Part shown: one piece after another, positions 1-9,694 of the stretch
Position numbering within the stretch: position 1 is the first letter of the stretch
Layout: the number at the start of each line of letters is the position of its first letter
NCBI GenBank assembly: GCA_023144005.1
Contig: JAGLGN010000004.1
Location: 1 to 48,909 of the forward strand
Reading direction: 5' to 3'
Length of the DNA: 48,909 nt
Source of the DNA: a bacterium
Lineage (GTDB): Bacteria; AUK180
Notes under the pieces: model-generated
The model's input: the letters and a program-made list of their open reading frames with translations, nothing else
The model's database searches: none
What the model was told of the DNA's origin: nothing
Made by a program: the position numbers and the translations under genes

Positions 1-42
1 AATGAAAAGACGGATCAAAACTCCACTAAATAATCTTTATTC

Positions 43-67
43 AATTGTCAATTTTACATTGACAATT
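43..67 (-). terminator. AT-rich hairpin at the end of the DUF2085 gene
   Basis: Perfect 10-bp arms AATTGTCAAT and ATTGACAATT enclose a 5-base loop and touch the stop codon of the upstream minus-strand gene. The stem is A/T-rich and no clean T run follows, so termination would be weak. The word AATTGTCAA resembles the short repeats found in other intergenic regions, so this may simply be one of them. Confidence 0.35.
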
Positions 68-654
68 CATGATAAAAGAAGATATGAAAGCAGAAGAAAT
101 ACAATGGAAAGGATCAGTGTGACAAAACAGATCAGCGCCTTCTTTTTTGTAAATCCCTTCACGATGCCCGCGATGATAAGAAATACCGTAGAAATAAGCA
201 CTAAAGAAAGAAGGAGATTGAAAAACAAAGCAGCTCGAAAGACCATCAGCAACGCAAGTATCAGAGATGATATGATCAGGAAATAAGAGAGCTCAACCGT
301 TACTGACCCTCTCGATATCTTGTATCTTCCAAAGAGATTGAATATAGCGCTGAGACCCAGGCCGAATCCAATGATGCCTCCGAGAAAGTAGACCAGTACC
401 CGATTATAAGGAAAAGCAAAGAAATGGCTGAGAAGAAAATAAACAATGCTTACCAACACTCCCGCCAGAAAGTACAGCAAATGATGTCTCTCACTCTTTC
501 TTGTGAAGAGATAGTAGATATATGCGGCGAATATTCCGCAATAGATGCCGAAACAGCGGGCACATAGGCCTAACTCACCCCTCACACAAGCAAAGGTATG
601 GCCGGGATCCTGTGAGCAAAATCCGCCTAAGAGATCATAAATAAAATTATCCAC
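67..654 (-). CDS. DUF2085 family membrane protein
   Basis: A 195-residue integral membrane protein of unknown function. The N-terminal part holds the family signature GFCSQDPGHTF followed by LCARCFGIYCG, whose conserved Cys and His could bind a metal (inference). About five hydrophobic segments follow. I chose the GTG at 652-654, two bases after the TamB stop codon; the upstream ATG at 741 would make a long overlap with TamB and adds residues that do not look like the family start. It is the last gene of a tight minus-strand unit that begins at birA. The family is recognised from the paired cysteine motifs; the role is not known. Confidence 0.75.
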   Translation of the reverse strand: MDNFIYDLLGGFCSQDPGHTFACVRGELGLCARCFGIYCGIFAAYIYYLFTRKSERHHLLYFLAGVLVSIVYFLLSHFFAFPYNRVLVYFLGGIIGFGLGLSAIFNLFGRYKISRGSVTVELSYFLIISSLILALLMVFRAALFFNLLLSLVLISTVFLIIAGIVKGFTKKKALICFVTLILSIVFLLLSYLLLS

Positions 655-655
655 C

Positions 656-3600
656 CTATTTCCCGACCTTGAATAATGAGGTAAGTTCAAAATTCCGAAT
701 GAACATGATATATATGGAGTCCCCGAATGATCGTGTATCATAGGGACTGATATTGAGGTTCAATGACAAGACAAGTCTCGGGTTGATATAGAACTTGAAC
801 TCCATCTGTTGATCGTAAAGAGAGTCCTCGTATCTGGAGTAGCCGATATACAGATCGGGAAAGAGGTATTTACCCATAGAGAATTTCCAACGGCTGTCAA
901 GTTGCGAGGTTTCCAACCCCTCGGTAGCAATACGCTCGATCTTGATCGTATCGAACATCATCGAGGTAAGGTATCCGAAGGCGGTGTTTCTCGTGAGTTT
1001 GAAAAGTCCGGCGGTCAATTCACTCAAGAGAAGGTCCAGCCCTACGGAAACGAGGCCAGCTCCCTCACCGGTAAGATCTTTTCTTTTGAAGAGCATCAAA
1101 GAAAATATCTCTGAAAAAGAAAGATGCGGTATGGAAGCCAATGTGATCTGTGGAGATGAGAGGGAGCCAGCCGCCTTTATATTGATCCGGTTGCCCTTGA
1201 TGGTCGACTCCAATTGGAAGGCGATGAACGGATCAAATATCTCCCTGTTGCGAAAATTAATAGAAGATGGCAGGAATGCGAATTCATTTCCGAATCCACG
1301 AATAGAGCCCTCAAGGATATCGATGGAGCCGGCGATCCTGACCTTTTCAGGAGTACCTCTCAAAGAAACACCCTCTGTCGAAAAAGAAATATTCTGAGAA
1401 CTCCCTATCAGAAACGCCGCGTTCTCGGTTTTCACCAAAAAGTCCAATTGCGTCTCATCGTCCTCAAAAAGGGTTAGATTGCCCCCGATCAAAGGCGTAC
1501 GGCTCTCTTTTTGCTGCAGAGCGTCAACAATAATATCAAATACACTTACAATTTCGCGTTTGATCCTTATATCCTTCAATACTATGCTGCCGTCAAGCTT
1601 TCTATCGTCTTCCGTCATTATCAGTCCGGAGCTCAATGAAGAAATAATGAGGGAATAATCATCTCCCGAAACCGGGTATTCACCCTCCTTCAGATTAAGT
1701 TTCAATCGTCCTAAGGGTACTGATCTGTTCACAGAGACCGCGGCATTGAGTCCGAATATCCCGCTTTGCTTCTCCTCGCCAAGGCGAAATGAGAGCGAAT
1801 TCACGAGAAGTGTATCAATCCCCGAGCTCCGCGACCAGCTTATATCTCCGTTCATGGAGGAAAAAGCGGATTTAAAATCCTTCAGGACAATGCTTCCGCT
1901 GATATCCGAAGCGATAAGCTTTGAGTCGATAAGAGGGTCATCACTGCTACCCTTCACGAGGGCTTTGCCGGATATTTTTCCCGTTCGCAGCTGTACCCAT
2001 TCTATTTCAAGTGGTTTCAGCCCCAAAATATATGGAATATCCCTGAAGAGAAAATCCAATATTCCCATTCGTACATCTTTAAGGTCCGCTTCCATATTAA
2101 TATCACCTTCCCCGGGATTGACAGAAAATGGGAACAATGAGATATTCACAGGCAGGAAGCCCCTTATCCCAAGAGAATACTCTTTCCTGTACGCGGTGAG
2201 TTCGTAAAAGGTCAATCGGCCCTGTGCATATTTTCCGGAGGTCTCCAGAAGGCCGAAATATCGGTCATCTCTGGCAAAGCCATTACCTTTGAGGTAAAAT
2301 TCAAAACCCGGAACTGCAAGGGAGTCGAAAAATTTGATCGAGCCGTCAACAGTACCGCTGAGGCCGGAGAATTCGTCAACTATAATATCATGGAAGACCG
2401 CAGCTGGAAAGGTATTCAGCAATACTTCACCCAATATATTCAACTCCTTGTCAAGGAAGATACTGCCCATAATAATATCCCCGACAAGATCTATATTTAC
2501 GCCGGTTTTTGATCTCTTGAAATCTGCTTTTATCCCGCGTGTCAAGGGGGCATTACCCATCATTACCGGCAATAGGTCAACTTCGCCCCAGATCGTATCA
2601 GGGGTCGCGGAAAGATCGGTTCTGACAGCGAAGGTATCCGATATTGAATTCGCACGGTGTTTGAATCCTTCCAGATCGCCACTCAGTGACCAATTTCCAT
2701 TTTTCATGTGAGAAAATTCAAGCGCCTTATCGCTCATATTCGAGATCAGCCGCGCATCCACCGAGACCTTTCGATCTTTCATCTCTGTTTTAGAATGCGC
2801 CGCGCCCAGATCAAATCTCTGGTCGCCTAATTTCAATATGATCCTGTCCACGGAAATTTCTCCCGTATAATCTCCCCTCTTATCCAGATCACTGATCACC
2901 CGGCCGGATAATTTCATAGGAGCGAACACTTCATTATTGAACAATATCAATTTTTCAGGAATGATGTCAAGAATCGTATTATCCGGAGAGGATATTGCTG
3001 TCGCCTTTCCGAAGATGAACGATTCGGGAAGACCGGGAACCTTGAATTTAATATCCTTGATATCAAGGTGATACTTCTCCGTTTCAGTATCTCCATAGCC
3101 CTGAAGAAGGGCATGGCCGGAATCCGCCAAAAATGCCTCCAGCTTCGTGAAATACACCTTATTGTTCTCAACCTGAATATTCACAATGGAAGTATTCTCT
3201 TCAAGATCAAATCCGAAGAGCTCTCCGCATATATTTTTGCCTTCAATATTTACACTGTAATCCGTGATAGAGGAGAAGGTAGCGTTGATCACCACATCGC
3301 CGGAAAGACAGGAATTATCCTCGGGATATTCCAAGATCTCGCGCAATGGAAAATTCTTCACATTTCCAGAAACATACAATGCGTCTGGAGTATAACAAGC
3401 GGTAGCTACACCATCGCCGCCCCAGATAGATACCGCGGGGGATGTAAAATCGATCCTCTGATTCAGGGCATCGAATAAAAATGACACTGTCAATTTCTTC
3501 AAGGGGATCGCATAGATATTGACCATATCGGATGTGCCTGTCCCCGTAACTATAATGGATTTTTTCTCGGCATCGATATCAAGTTTGAAATGCCCTGACG

Positions 3601-4321
3601 CGACACCTCTCAGACCGTCATCGTCCATCATCAGAAAATGGCGATGAAGCTCCTCGAGGTAAAATTTATCCGTTCTGCAGTCCAGCAGTAGGCCGTTTCT
3701 GTTTATCATCCCCTTTCCGGTTACCGTTGAAAGGGGTGTTCGGGCGATGATCTCTTCTACAAGCAGATCGCCGGCAGGCGAGAGTTTGAATTTACCGGAA
3801 GCGGAAGCAATGCTCAAATCCCGGAAAGCATTATCGATAGAGCTTCGGCAGGATAAACTGTTCAGAATAATTTCATCATTTGGAAGATCGATCGACCCCG
3901 TAAGAAAGATCTGCTCCACATTACCGTATGGGAAGGTGAACTCCCCTTCAATGACCTTCAAATGGGATATTTTCAGATCCGGTTTATCGGCAGATGACTC
4001 AGACATCTTGTGTATGGTGATCCTCGGTTTTGAAAGCACGAGATCCTTCACTCTGTATCTCTTGAAGAGAAGAGAGAGTATATCGACCTTGGCCTTGATA
4101 TAATCACTGCAAATGGATATTTCACTGCTCTCATAGACAAGATCGGTCAATTGGAGAGCGCCGTTGATATTCAGATCAAGTGATGTGAATTTCACATTCA
4201 GCTCACCCAATTGCTTTTCAGCGTAATTTCTGATGATACCGGGAAACAAAACGATATATAGGAGAAGTATTATGAGGTTAAGTGAGAAAAAATAAAAGAA
4301 GAACCTCTCCCGTTTTATCAT
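656..4321 (-). CDS. tamB: TamB-like (DUF490/AsmA-type) translocation and assembly module protein
   Basis: A 1221-residue protein with one N-terminal membrane anchor (about residues 8-30), then a very long region of short repeating beta strands typical of AsmA/TamB proteins, which form hydrophobic grooves between inner and outer membranes. The C-terminal 300 residues (around SLMLFKRKDL, GLDLLLSEL and LYIGYSRYEDS) fit the DUF490 domain. TamB family members help outer-membrane protein insertion or move phospholipid across the periplasm. Length matches the family (about 1200-1500). It starts 6 bases after the metallo-beta-lactamase gene, so it is co-transcribed. No BamA/TamA partner is in the window. 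An AsmA-like paralogue with another role is possible. Confidence 0.8.
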   Translation of the reverse strand: MIKRERFFFYFFSLNLIILLLYIVLFPGIIRNYAEKQLGELNVKFTSLDLNINGALQLTDLVYESSEISICSDYIKAKVDILSLLFKRYRVKDLVLSKPRITIHKMSESSADKPDLKISHLKVIEGEFTFPYGNVEQIFLTGSIDLPNDEIILNSLSCRSSIDNAFRDLSIASASGKFKLSPAGDLLVEEIIARTPLSTVTGKGMINRNGLLLDCRTDKFYLEELHRHFLMMDDDGLRGVASGHFKLDIDAEKKSIIVTGTGTSDMVNIYAIPLKKLTVSFLFDALNQRIDFTSPAVSIWGGDGVATACYTPDALYVSGNVKNFPLREILEYPEDNSCLSGDVVINATFSSITDYSVNIEGKNICGELFGFDLEENTSIVNIQVENNKVYFTKLEAFLADSGHALLQGYGDTETEKYHLDIKDIKFKVPGLPESFIFGKATAISSPDNTILDIIPEKLILFNNEVFAPMKLSGRVISDLDKRGDYTGEISVDRIILKLGDQRFDLGAAHSKTEMKDRKVSVDARLISNMSDKALEFSHMKNGNWSLSGDLEGFKHRANSISDTFAVRTDLSATPDTIWGEVDLLPVMMGNAPLTRGIKADFKRSKTGVNIDLVGDIIMGSIFLDKELNILGEVLLNTFPAAVFHDIIVDEFSGLSGTVDGSIKFFDSLAVPGFEFYLKGNGFARDDRYFGLLETSGKYAQGRLTFYELTAYRKEYSLGIRGFLPVNISLFPFSVNPGEGDINMEADLKDVRMGILDFLFRDIPYILGLKPLEIEWVQLRTGKISGKALVKGSSDDPLIDSKLIASDISGSIVLKDFKSAFSSMNGDISWSRSSGIDTLLVNSLSFRLGEEKQSGIFGLNAAVSVNRSVPLGRLKLNLKEGEYPVSGDDYSLIISSLSSGLIMTEDDRKLDGSIVLKDIRIKREIVSVFDIIVDALQQKESRTPLIGGNLTLFEDDETQLDFLVKTENAAFLIGSSQNISFSTEGVSLRGTPEKVRIAGSIDILEGSIRGFGNEFAFLPSSINFRNREIFDPFIAFQLESTIKGNRINIKAAGSLSSPQITLASIPHLSFSEIFSLMLFKRKDLTGEGAGLVSVGLDLLLSELTAGLFKLTRNTAFGYLTSMMFDTIKIERIATEGLETSQLDSRWKFSMGKYLFPDLYIGYSRYEDSLYDQQMEFKFYINPRLVLSLNLNISPYDTRSFGDSIYIMFIRNFELTSLFKVGK

Positions 4322-4327
4322 AAAGCA

Positions 4328-6130
4328 TTACTTTTTAGTTGGCTTTAATATCTCGTTCACCTTTTCGATGAAATCCTGAATGACCGGGTCTATGCTGAGG
4401 AAGTATTCTTTTCTGAATTCTTTGATCTTCTGCTGGAACTTGGTATCCACTATCTCGTCCTCTTCTTTTATCTGATCGTATGAGTCAAAAACAGCGGCGC
4501 CAACAAGATCGGAAAAGCGTTTCAATAAGATCAGGGCTTTTTCCGAACGAACTGCAAGATGCGCGATCTTTTTCTCTGAATCCTCGATTGAGCCCAATTC
4601 TTCCACAAATGTCTTCAGTCGTTTTCCAAGGATCTCAATGCCTTCATCAAGGTCGATCGAATCCGCAAGTATCTTATTCTTGTCCTCCACAGTGATAAGC
4701 AGTGGTTCCGCACCGGTATCAACAAGCTCGATACCGCTCTTATCTATAGAGAATCCCTGAGCATAAGATGGAATGATTGATTCAAGATCGTATTTCTCTT
4801 TGAGATTGTCCTGCAGAGCTTTCTGTGCCTCTTCTTCCCCGTGAACGATAAAGATACCCCTGGGCTTAACCGGTATATCTCCGGCAAACGAGGCAAGGTG
4901 TTCCGCATCGGCATGAGCGGAAAAAGAATCCAGAGAATATATGGACGCGTTTATCTCAACGGGTTCTCCGAATATCGAAACATTGTCCCGCCCTGACTGT
5001 ATCAATTTTCCCAGTGTTCCCTGAGCTTGATAACCCACAAATACAACGGAGGTATTGGGGTTCCACAGATTATGTTTCAAATGATGCAGGATACGCCCAG
5101 CATTACACATTCCCGCGGCAGAAATGATCATCGCGGGTTTATCGAATTCATTAATGCTTCTTGATTCATCCACCGATTGTGTGGAGCTGAGGGATGGGAA
5201 GCCGAAGGGGTCACCATCCTTTTTCAGGTCAATAATATTTCTCGAGAAGTATTCTGGATCGCTTTTGGCGATCTGACCGTAGATTTTCGTTGCTTTGATG
5301 GCAAGAGGCGAGTCAAGGAATACCTTTATCAGATTGATCTTACCCTCGTTCAGAAGCTGATTGAGATAGTACATCAACATCTGAGTTCGACCGATAGCAA
5401 ATGAAGGGACCAATATCTTTCCGCCCGAGCGCAATGATTCTTCGACAATATCCGAGAAAAGATGCAGGGAGTCCTCTATCTTATGCCTTCCTCTGTTTCC
5501 GTAGGTGGATTCCATTATCAGATAATCGACATCTTCAAAGGAAGAAGGTTCATTCAGAACCGGACTCAGAACGCTGCCGATATCACCGGAAAAACCGATC
5601 TTCAATCCTTCGCTTTCCAGAAGTATATGCGCAGAACCCAGAATATGCCCCGCGTCCCTGAAGGTAATGAAAATATCCTCCCCGATCTGCAGGCGTTTGC
5701 CGTAGCTCTCGCCCTGAAAATATTTCAGGGACTCCTGGGCATCGGCAACCGTATATAGCGGCGGCCGCTCAGCCAGGCCCTTGCGCCTTCTTTTTCTATT
5801 ATCCCATTCATTTTCCGTTTCCTGAATGTGTCCGCTGTCCAGAAGCATGATCGAGCAGAGATTAAAGGTCGCCTTTGTCGTAATTATCTTCCCGGTAAAG
5901 CCATCCTTTACAAGCTTGGGGATCAAGCCGCTGTGATCAATGTGAGCATGCGTGAGAAGCAGCATATCCAAGGTTGACGGGTCAAATGGGAACGGCTCGT
6001 AATTGGCCTCTTTATTATCCTTCGAACCCTGATGAAGGCCACAATCCACTAAAATCTTTTTATTATTGGTCTCCAAAAGGAATTTTGATCCGGTAACCTC
6101 TTTTGTCGCACCGAAAAAACTCAATTTCAT
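4328..6130 (-). CDS. beta-CASP metallo-beta-lactamase fold ribonuclease-like protein with a C-terminal extension
   Basis: A 600-residue protein. Metal-site motif HAHIDHSG lies at residues 61-68. Further metal and beta-CASP motifs are GDIGS, MESTYGNR, PSFAIGRTQ, SAAGMCNAGRILHHL, DSFSAHADAEH and VHGEEEA. These match bacterial RNA exonuclease/CPSF-like proteins, which cut or trim RNA. The typical catalytic core ends near residue 460. The remaining 140 residues (charged, helical, with EEDEIVD and KEFRKEYF segments) are an extension of unknown role. It follows the TPR gene by 2 bases and precedes the TamB-like gene by 6 bases. All metal ligands I can see are intact, so activity is expected; the substrate cannot be told from the sequence. 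Confidence 0.85.
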   Translation of the reverse strand: MKLSFFGATKEVTGSKFLLETNNKKILVDCGLHQGSKDNKEANYEPFPFDPSTLDMLLLTHAHIDHSGLIPKLVKDGFTGKIITTKATFNLCSIMLLDSGHIQETENEWDNRKRRRKGLAERPPLYTVADAQESLKYFQGESYGKRLQIGEDIFITFRDAGHILGSAHILLESEGLKIGFSGDIGSVLSPVLNEPSSFEDVDYLIMESTYGNRGRHKIEDSLHLFSDIVEESLRSGGKILVPSFAIGRTQMLMYYLNQLLNEGKINLIKVFLDSPLAIKATKIYGQIAKSDPEYFSRNIIDLKKDGDPFGFPSLSSTQSVDESRSINEFDKPAMIISAAGMCNAGRILHHLKHNLWNPNTSVVFVGYQAQGTLGKLIQSGRDNVSIFGEPVEINASIYSLDSFSAHADAEHLASFAGDIPVKPRGIFIVHGEEEAQKALQDNLKEKYDLESIIPSYAQGFSIDKSGIELVDTGAEPLLITVEDKNKILADSIDLDEGIEILGKRLKTFVEELGSIEDSEKKIAHLAVRSEKALILLKRFSDLVGAAVFDSYDQIKEEDEIVDTKFQQKIKEFRKEYFLSIDPVIQDFIEKVNEILKPTKK

Positions 6131-6132
6131 AT

Positions 6133-9060
6133 CTACTCCTCTTTTTCCATATCATGAAGCATCTGTCTTGCTTTTTTACGAGAATCGGGATCTCCGCTCT
6201 TTTGAATGATAAGCTCCAGCATCCTGGCGGCGCCGTCTGCATCGTCTTTTTTCATATAGGCCTCGACGATCTTGAAGCGCGCGGAATTCACCCACATCGT
6301 GAATTCCTTGTACAAATAGACGATTTTCATGAACTCTTCGATCGCACGATCTGTTTCTCCCTTATTCAGAAGCAGCTCTCCAAGCCAGTACTCGGCTTCG
6401 ACCTGTTGTATCGGCGTACCATTCACTACTACACTTGAAAAAGCGGCCTCAGAGCGTTTGTGATATCCCAATATTTCGTATATATCTCCGAGTTTGAGAT
6501 AAACCTCTCCCCGGAGCTCATTGTCCTTTGTTTCATTCAGCAGACGCTCAAAATACCCGGTGGCGGCATCGTACTCACGCAATTTCTTATATACCACACC
6601 GAGATTGTACAGGATATTTTCATACATCTTCTGATCGATCTCTTCGGCCAGAAGCAATTTATAATTGGCGGCGGCTTCCCTGAACTTTTCCTCTGCAAAT
6701 TGAATTGAAGCCAGTTTGAATATGCCCAGATTCTTCCATTTCACAGAATCCTTCAATTTCGACAGCTCTTCGAAATACAAAAACGCTTTATCGGTATTGC
6801 CAAGCTTCATAAATGAAAGCCCCAGATAAAAACGCGCCTCGTTGATCTCTTTGGATAAAGGGTATTGCATGATCACCCGCTGAAATTCCGTGATGCCATT
6901 TGTGAAATTATCCTTGGAAAAGTAGAATTTACCCTTATTGAGCTGTATCTGAGGAGCGATCGCGGAGTCGGGGTACTTTTTCAAAAAATTGGTCGATACA
7001 TCGATCGAGCTCTGATACTTCCCCATCTTAAAAAGGGTCCATTCATAATTGTAGGCCGCCCAACCCTTGAATTCACCCGGCGCGTCCGCATTGTCCATCA
7101 GGGTCTTGAACGCGGTGACCGCTGCATCGTATTCCCCTGTGGAATAATGAATATCGCCTATTTTCAGAGCGGAGTCATATCTGTATTCGTGGCCGGGCTT
7201 CAGTCGTATCTTCTCAAATTCCCCTATCGCCTTCTCATTCTCTTTCATATTCAAAAGGCACCAGGCAGCGTAGAATTCCGCCTCTTGCCCAAATGTAGAA
7301 TTATCGGTGATCATTAAAAAATACTTTCTGGCTTCCGAATACTTCTCTATCTTATAGTAAACCCTTGACAGATAATATATCACCTCATTCTGCTCAAGCA
7401 GACTCTTGGAAAAAAGCTCTAAAAGAAGCGGTAATGCCATGGCATTATTCTTCAGTTCATAATAGACCTTTGCCATGTCAAAACGGATCTGATGGTATAT
7501 TTCCTCATCCAGAGTTTTTCCCTCAATAAATTTACCCCAATGATTGATCGCGTCGAAGTGATTTCCCGCGGAGTAAATGCACCAGCCGATATAACGCTGC
7601 GCCTCAGCATATTCTTTTGTCTCTACCGGGATAAGGCTCAGATATTCCAGTGCTTTCTCACTCTTCTCGGATTTAAAGAGTACCTTACCCATTATCAGAT
7701 TGAAAGGGCGGTCAGTGCTTGAAAATTCAAAGGCGTTCAGAAGTTCAAGCGCGGAACCGTACTGTGAGAGCGCGAAATACGATGATGCCAGTTTCACCCT
7801 GAGTTCGCCGCTTTTTACAGGATCCGCGACACCTTCTGAGATAGCGCTTTTATAATACTCCGCGGCGGAGAGGTATTTGCCCGAATTAAAACGCAGGTCG
7901 CCGGCTAATTCGAACACCGCCGGGAATTTCCCATCGGAGTTCATCTTGATCATATACTCCACCGCGGGATCTCCATTGTCTGAAAGGTTCATCACATCTC
8001 CGTATAAAAGCAGAAGATTCTGCTTCAATTCGCTTGAAACCGATTTACTTAAAAGCTCCTTGATCTTATCCGCGGCCTGAGCGTATTTCTTATTGCTCTT
8101 CAATATAAGCGCATCAAAATATCCGATAGAGGCGGGATCGATCTTTCTGCCGGGTTGTTTCATTATGAACACGGCATCCTTCGCTCCCTCAAGGTCCTGA
8201 ACCCTGTACTTAGAAAGGAACATCGCACGCAGGGCTTCATCCTGATGGGGAGTGTTGAAGTCCAGAGCTCTCTGATAGAACTTGCCCGCCTTGGTATAAC
8301 TCTCTAAATAGAAGTAGCATTCGCCGATGAAGTAATAGGTCTCGCCAAGCAGGAAATCCTTTTTGGCAAGCTGGGCGAAGATCTCCAGCCCCTCATCGTA
8401 TTCTCCTGTTTCATAAAGAAGAAATCCCAGAAGAAAGCGCATCTTATCAGCATATTTGCCATCCGGCGTACGATGAAGATAAGCCCGTATCAGGCGGTCT
8501 TCCAGGTCAAAACGCCCCTGCTTCTTATACAGCTCCGCGAGTTCCAGATTAGCCGCGTCCCATTTGGATGATTCCAGATACTTTTTAATGAGGTATGCAT
8601 ATTCCCCGACTGCGGCTTCATCATCTCCTTGGAGATTATGGAAAAGCGCAGAGTAGTAAAAAGCGTCAGGGGCAAGATTTCCGGTCTTCAATTCGTTCAA
8701 TGTGGAAAAGACCTTCTTCATATCCTTTCTATAATAGTTCACGATCGCCGAGTATAAGAGGACCTTGTCCTTGTTCTCAAATCCCGGATGGTCTATCAAT
8801 ATCGAGTTGAATGTGATCAGAGCGGCATCGTATTTTTTCATCTTGAATTGGCATAAGCCCACCATATACTTTCCGCGCCCCTGGTCGGAGGCGGGGTCTT
8901 CAAGATACTTGCTGGCGTATTTCAGGGACATGGAATAGAATCCGTCCCTGTAGGCATTGATGGAAAGGACCATATTCTCATTTCCCGCAGAAGTAAATAT
9001 CGGCAGGAAGATCAGGAGGATAAGGATGAACTTCTTAATAACCGTTCCTCTCCATTTCAT
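6133..9060 (-). CDS. Secreted tetratricopeptide repeat protein
   Basis: About 975 residues, nearly all tandem TPR-type helix pairs (for example YDAALITFNSIL, YDEGLEIFAQLA, YDAAVTAFKTLM, YDAATGYFERLL). The start at 9060 gives a clear signal peptide, MKWRGTVIKKFILILLIFLP, so the protein is periplasmic or lipid-free outer-envelope. The next in-frame upstream Met codons lie deep inside coaX. An unusual alternative is an ATT at 9037-9039 behind AGAGGA. Large TPR proteins of this type act as scaffolds, for example in outer-membrane assembly or gliding and secretion machines; the partner here is unknown. It overlaps coaX by 26 bases and precedes the beta-CASP protein by 2 bases. Confidence 0.75.
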   Translation of the reverse strand: MKWRGTVIKKFILILLIFLPIFTSAGNENMVLSINAYRDGFYSMSLKYASKYLEDPASDQGRGKYMVGLCQFKMKKYDAALITFNSILIDHPGFENKDKVLLYSAIVNYYRKDMKKVFSTLNELKTGNLAPDAFYYSALFHNLQGDDEAAVGEYAYLIKKYLESSKWDAANLELAELYKKQGRFDLEDRLIRAYLHRTPDGKYADKMRFLLGFLLYETGEYDEGLEIFAQLAKKDFLLGETYYFIGECYFYLESYTKAGKFYQRALDFNTPHQDEALRAMFLSKYRVQDLEGAKDAVFIMKQPGRKIDPASIGYFDALILKSNKKYAQAADKIKELLSKSVSSELKQNLLLLYGDVMNLSDNGDPAVEYMIKMNSDGKFPAVFELAGDLRFNSGKYLSAAEYYKSAISEGVADPVKSGELRVKLASSYFALSQYGSALELLNAFEFSSTDRPFNLIMGKVLFKSEKSEKALEYLSLIPVETKEYAEAQRYIGWCIYSAGNHFDAINHWGKFIEGKTLDEEIYHQIRFDMAKVYYELKNNAMALPLLLELFSKSLLEQNEVIYYLSRVYYKIEKYSEARKYFLMITDNSTFGQEAEFYAAWCLLNMKENEKAIGEFEKIRLKPGHEYRYDSALKIGDIHYSTGEYDAAVTAFKTLMDNADAPGEFKGWAAYNYEWTLFKMGKYQSSIDVSTNFLKKYPDSAIAPQIQLNKGKFYFSKDNFTNGITEFQRVIMQYPLSKEINEARFYLGLSFMKLGNTDKAFLYFEELSKLKDSVKWKNLGIFKLASIQFAEEKFREAAANYKLLLAEEIDQKMYENILYNLGVVYKKLREYDAATGYFERLLNETKDNELRGEVYLKLGDIYEILGYHKRSEAAFSSVVVNGTPIQQVEAEYWLGELLLNKGETDRAIEEFMKIVYLYKEFTMWVNSARFKIVEAYMKKDDADGAARMLELIIQKSGDPDSRKKARQMLHDMEKEE

Positions 9061-9694
9061 GCAAATCAGCGTTTTCAAAATACTCATCATATTTAATAAG
9101 AGGCAATAAGCGTTTATCTCCTCCGGTAACGAAGATCTTCTCTTTGTATTTATGCAGGATCTTATCAAAAAATCCCGAATACATCAAGGTTAAACCGGCA
9201 TTGATATTGCTTCTGGTGTCATTGCCGGGAAAGGGAGTAAGGAATATAGAAGAGGGGAGTTCCATACGGCCTATCGTGGAGGTTGATTTCATCACCCTGT
9301 CCGGCCCGGGAATGATCGCACCGCCGATAAGGATGCCGTTCTTTACAATACTTGCGGTGATCGCTGTTCCGAGATCAAAACAGCAGAAATCCTCTTTGTG
9401 CTTCGAATAAAAGAATGAAGCGGCCAGGATACGGTCAACGCCGAGAAGGCCGGGTTGGGCATACCCGTTGGTAACGGAGAATTTATCCGTGCTCTTGATT
9501 TGGCGTACTTCCACTCTGCTGTCCAGGCCTTTGAAATTATGAGGCGCTGCGGATGTATTATAATATACTATCCTTGAAACCTCAGGTAGCAGATCACTGA
9601 CCAGAGCATAATCGTATATCGATTCAACCGTCCCCTGATACAGGTATTTGGCCGAACTGTTCCCTATTTTCAGAAAGAGAGTATCATCTGACAT
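9035..9694 (-). CDS. coaX: Type III pantothenate kinase (CoaX-like)
   Basis: 219 residues. Known role of the family: ATP-dependent phosphorylation of pantothenate, the first step of CoA synthesis. Supporting motifs are GVDRILAASFF, FDLGTAITAS (with the Asp that acts as general base in this family) and GGAIIPGPDRVM, then a C-terminal FVTGGD. The N-terminal phosphate motif, normally DxGNT, reads KIGNSS, so the usual Asp is Lys. The protein is also a little short (about 255 is usual). The ATG at 9692-9694 lies 6 bases after GGGGAGG; a TTG two codons upstream is less likely. It overlaps birA by 11 bases, a pairing that is common in bacteria. Either a divergent kinase or one with reduced activity. 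Confidence 0.75.
   Translation of the reverse strand: MSDDTLFLKIGNSSAKYLYQGTVESIYDYALVSDLLPEVSRIVYYNTSAAPHNFKGLDSRVEVRQIKSTDKFSVTNGYAQPGLLGVDRILAASFFYSKHKEDFCCFDLGTAITASIVKNGILIGGAIIPGPDRVMKSTSTIGRMELPSSIFLTPFPGNDTRSNINAGLTLMYSGFFDKILHKYKEKIFVTGGDKRLLPLIKYDEYFENADLHEMERNGY

Noticed and set aside
9037-9039. ATT start codon for the long TPR protein behind AGAGGA
   Set aside because: ATT starts are very rare; the ATG at 9060 gives an equally good signal peptide. Kept only as an alternative.
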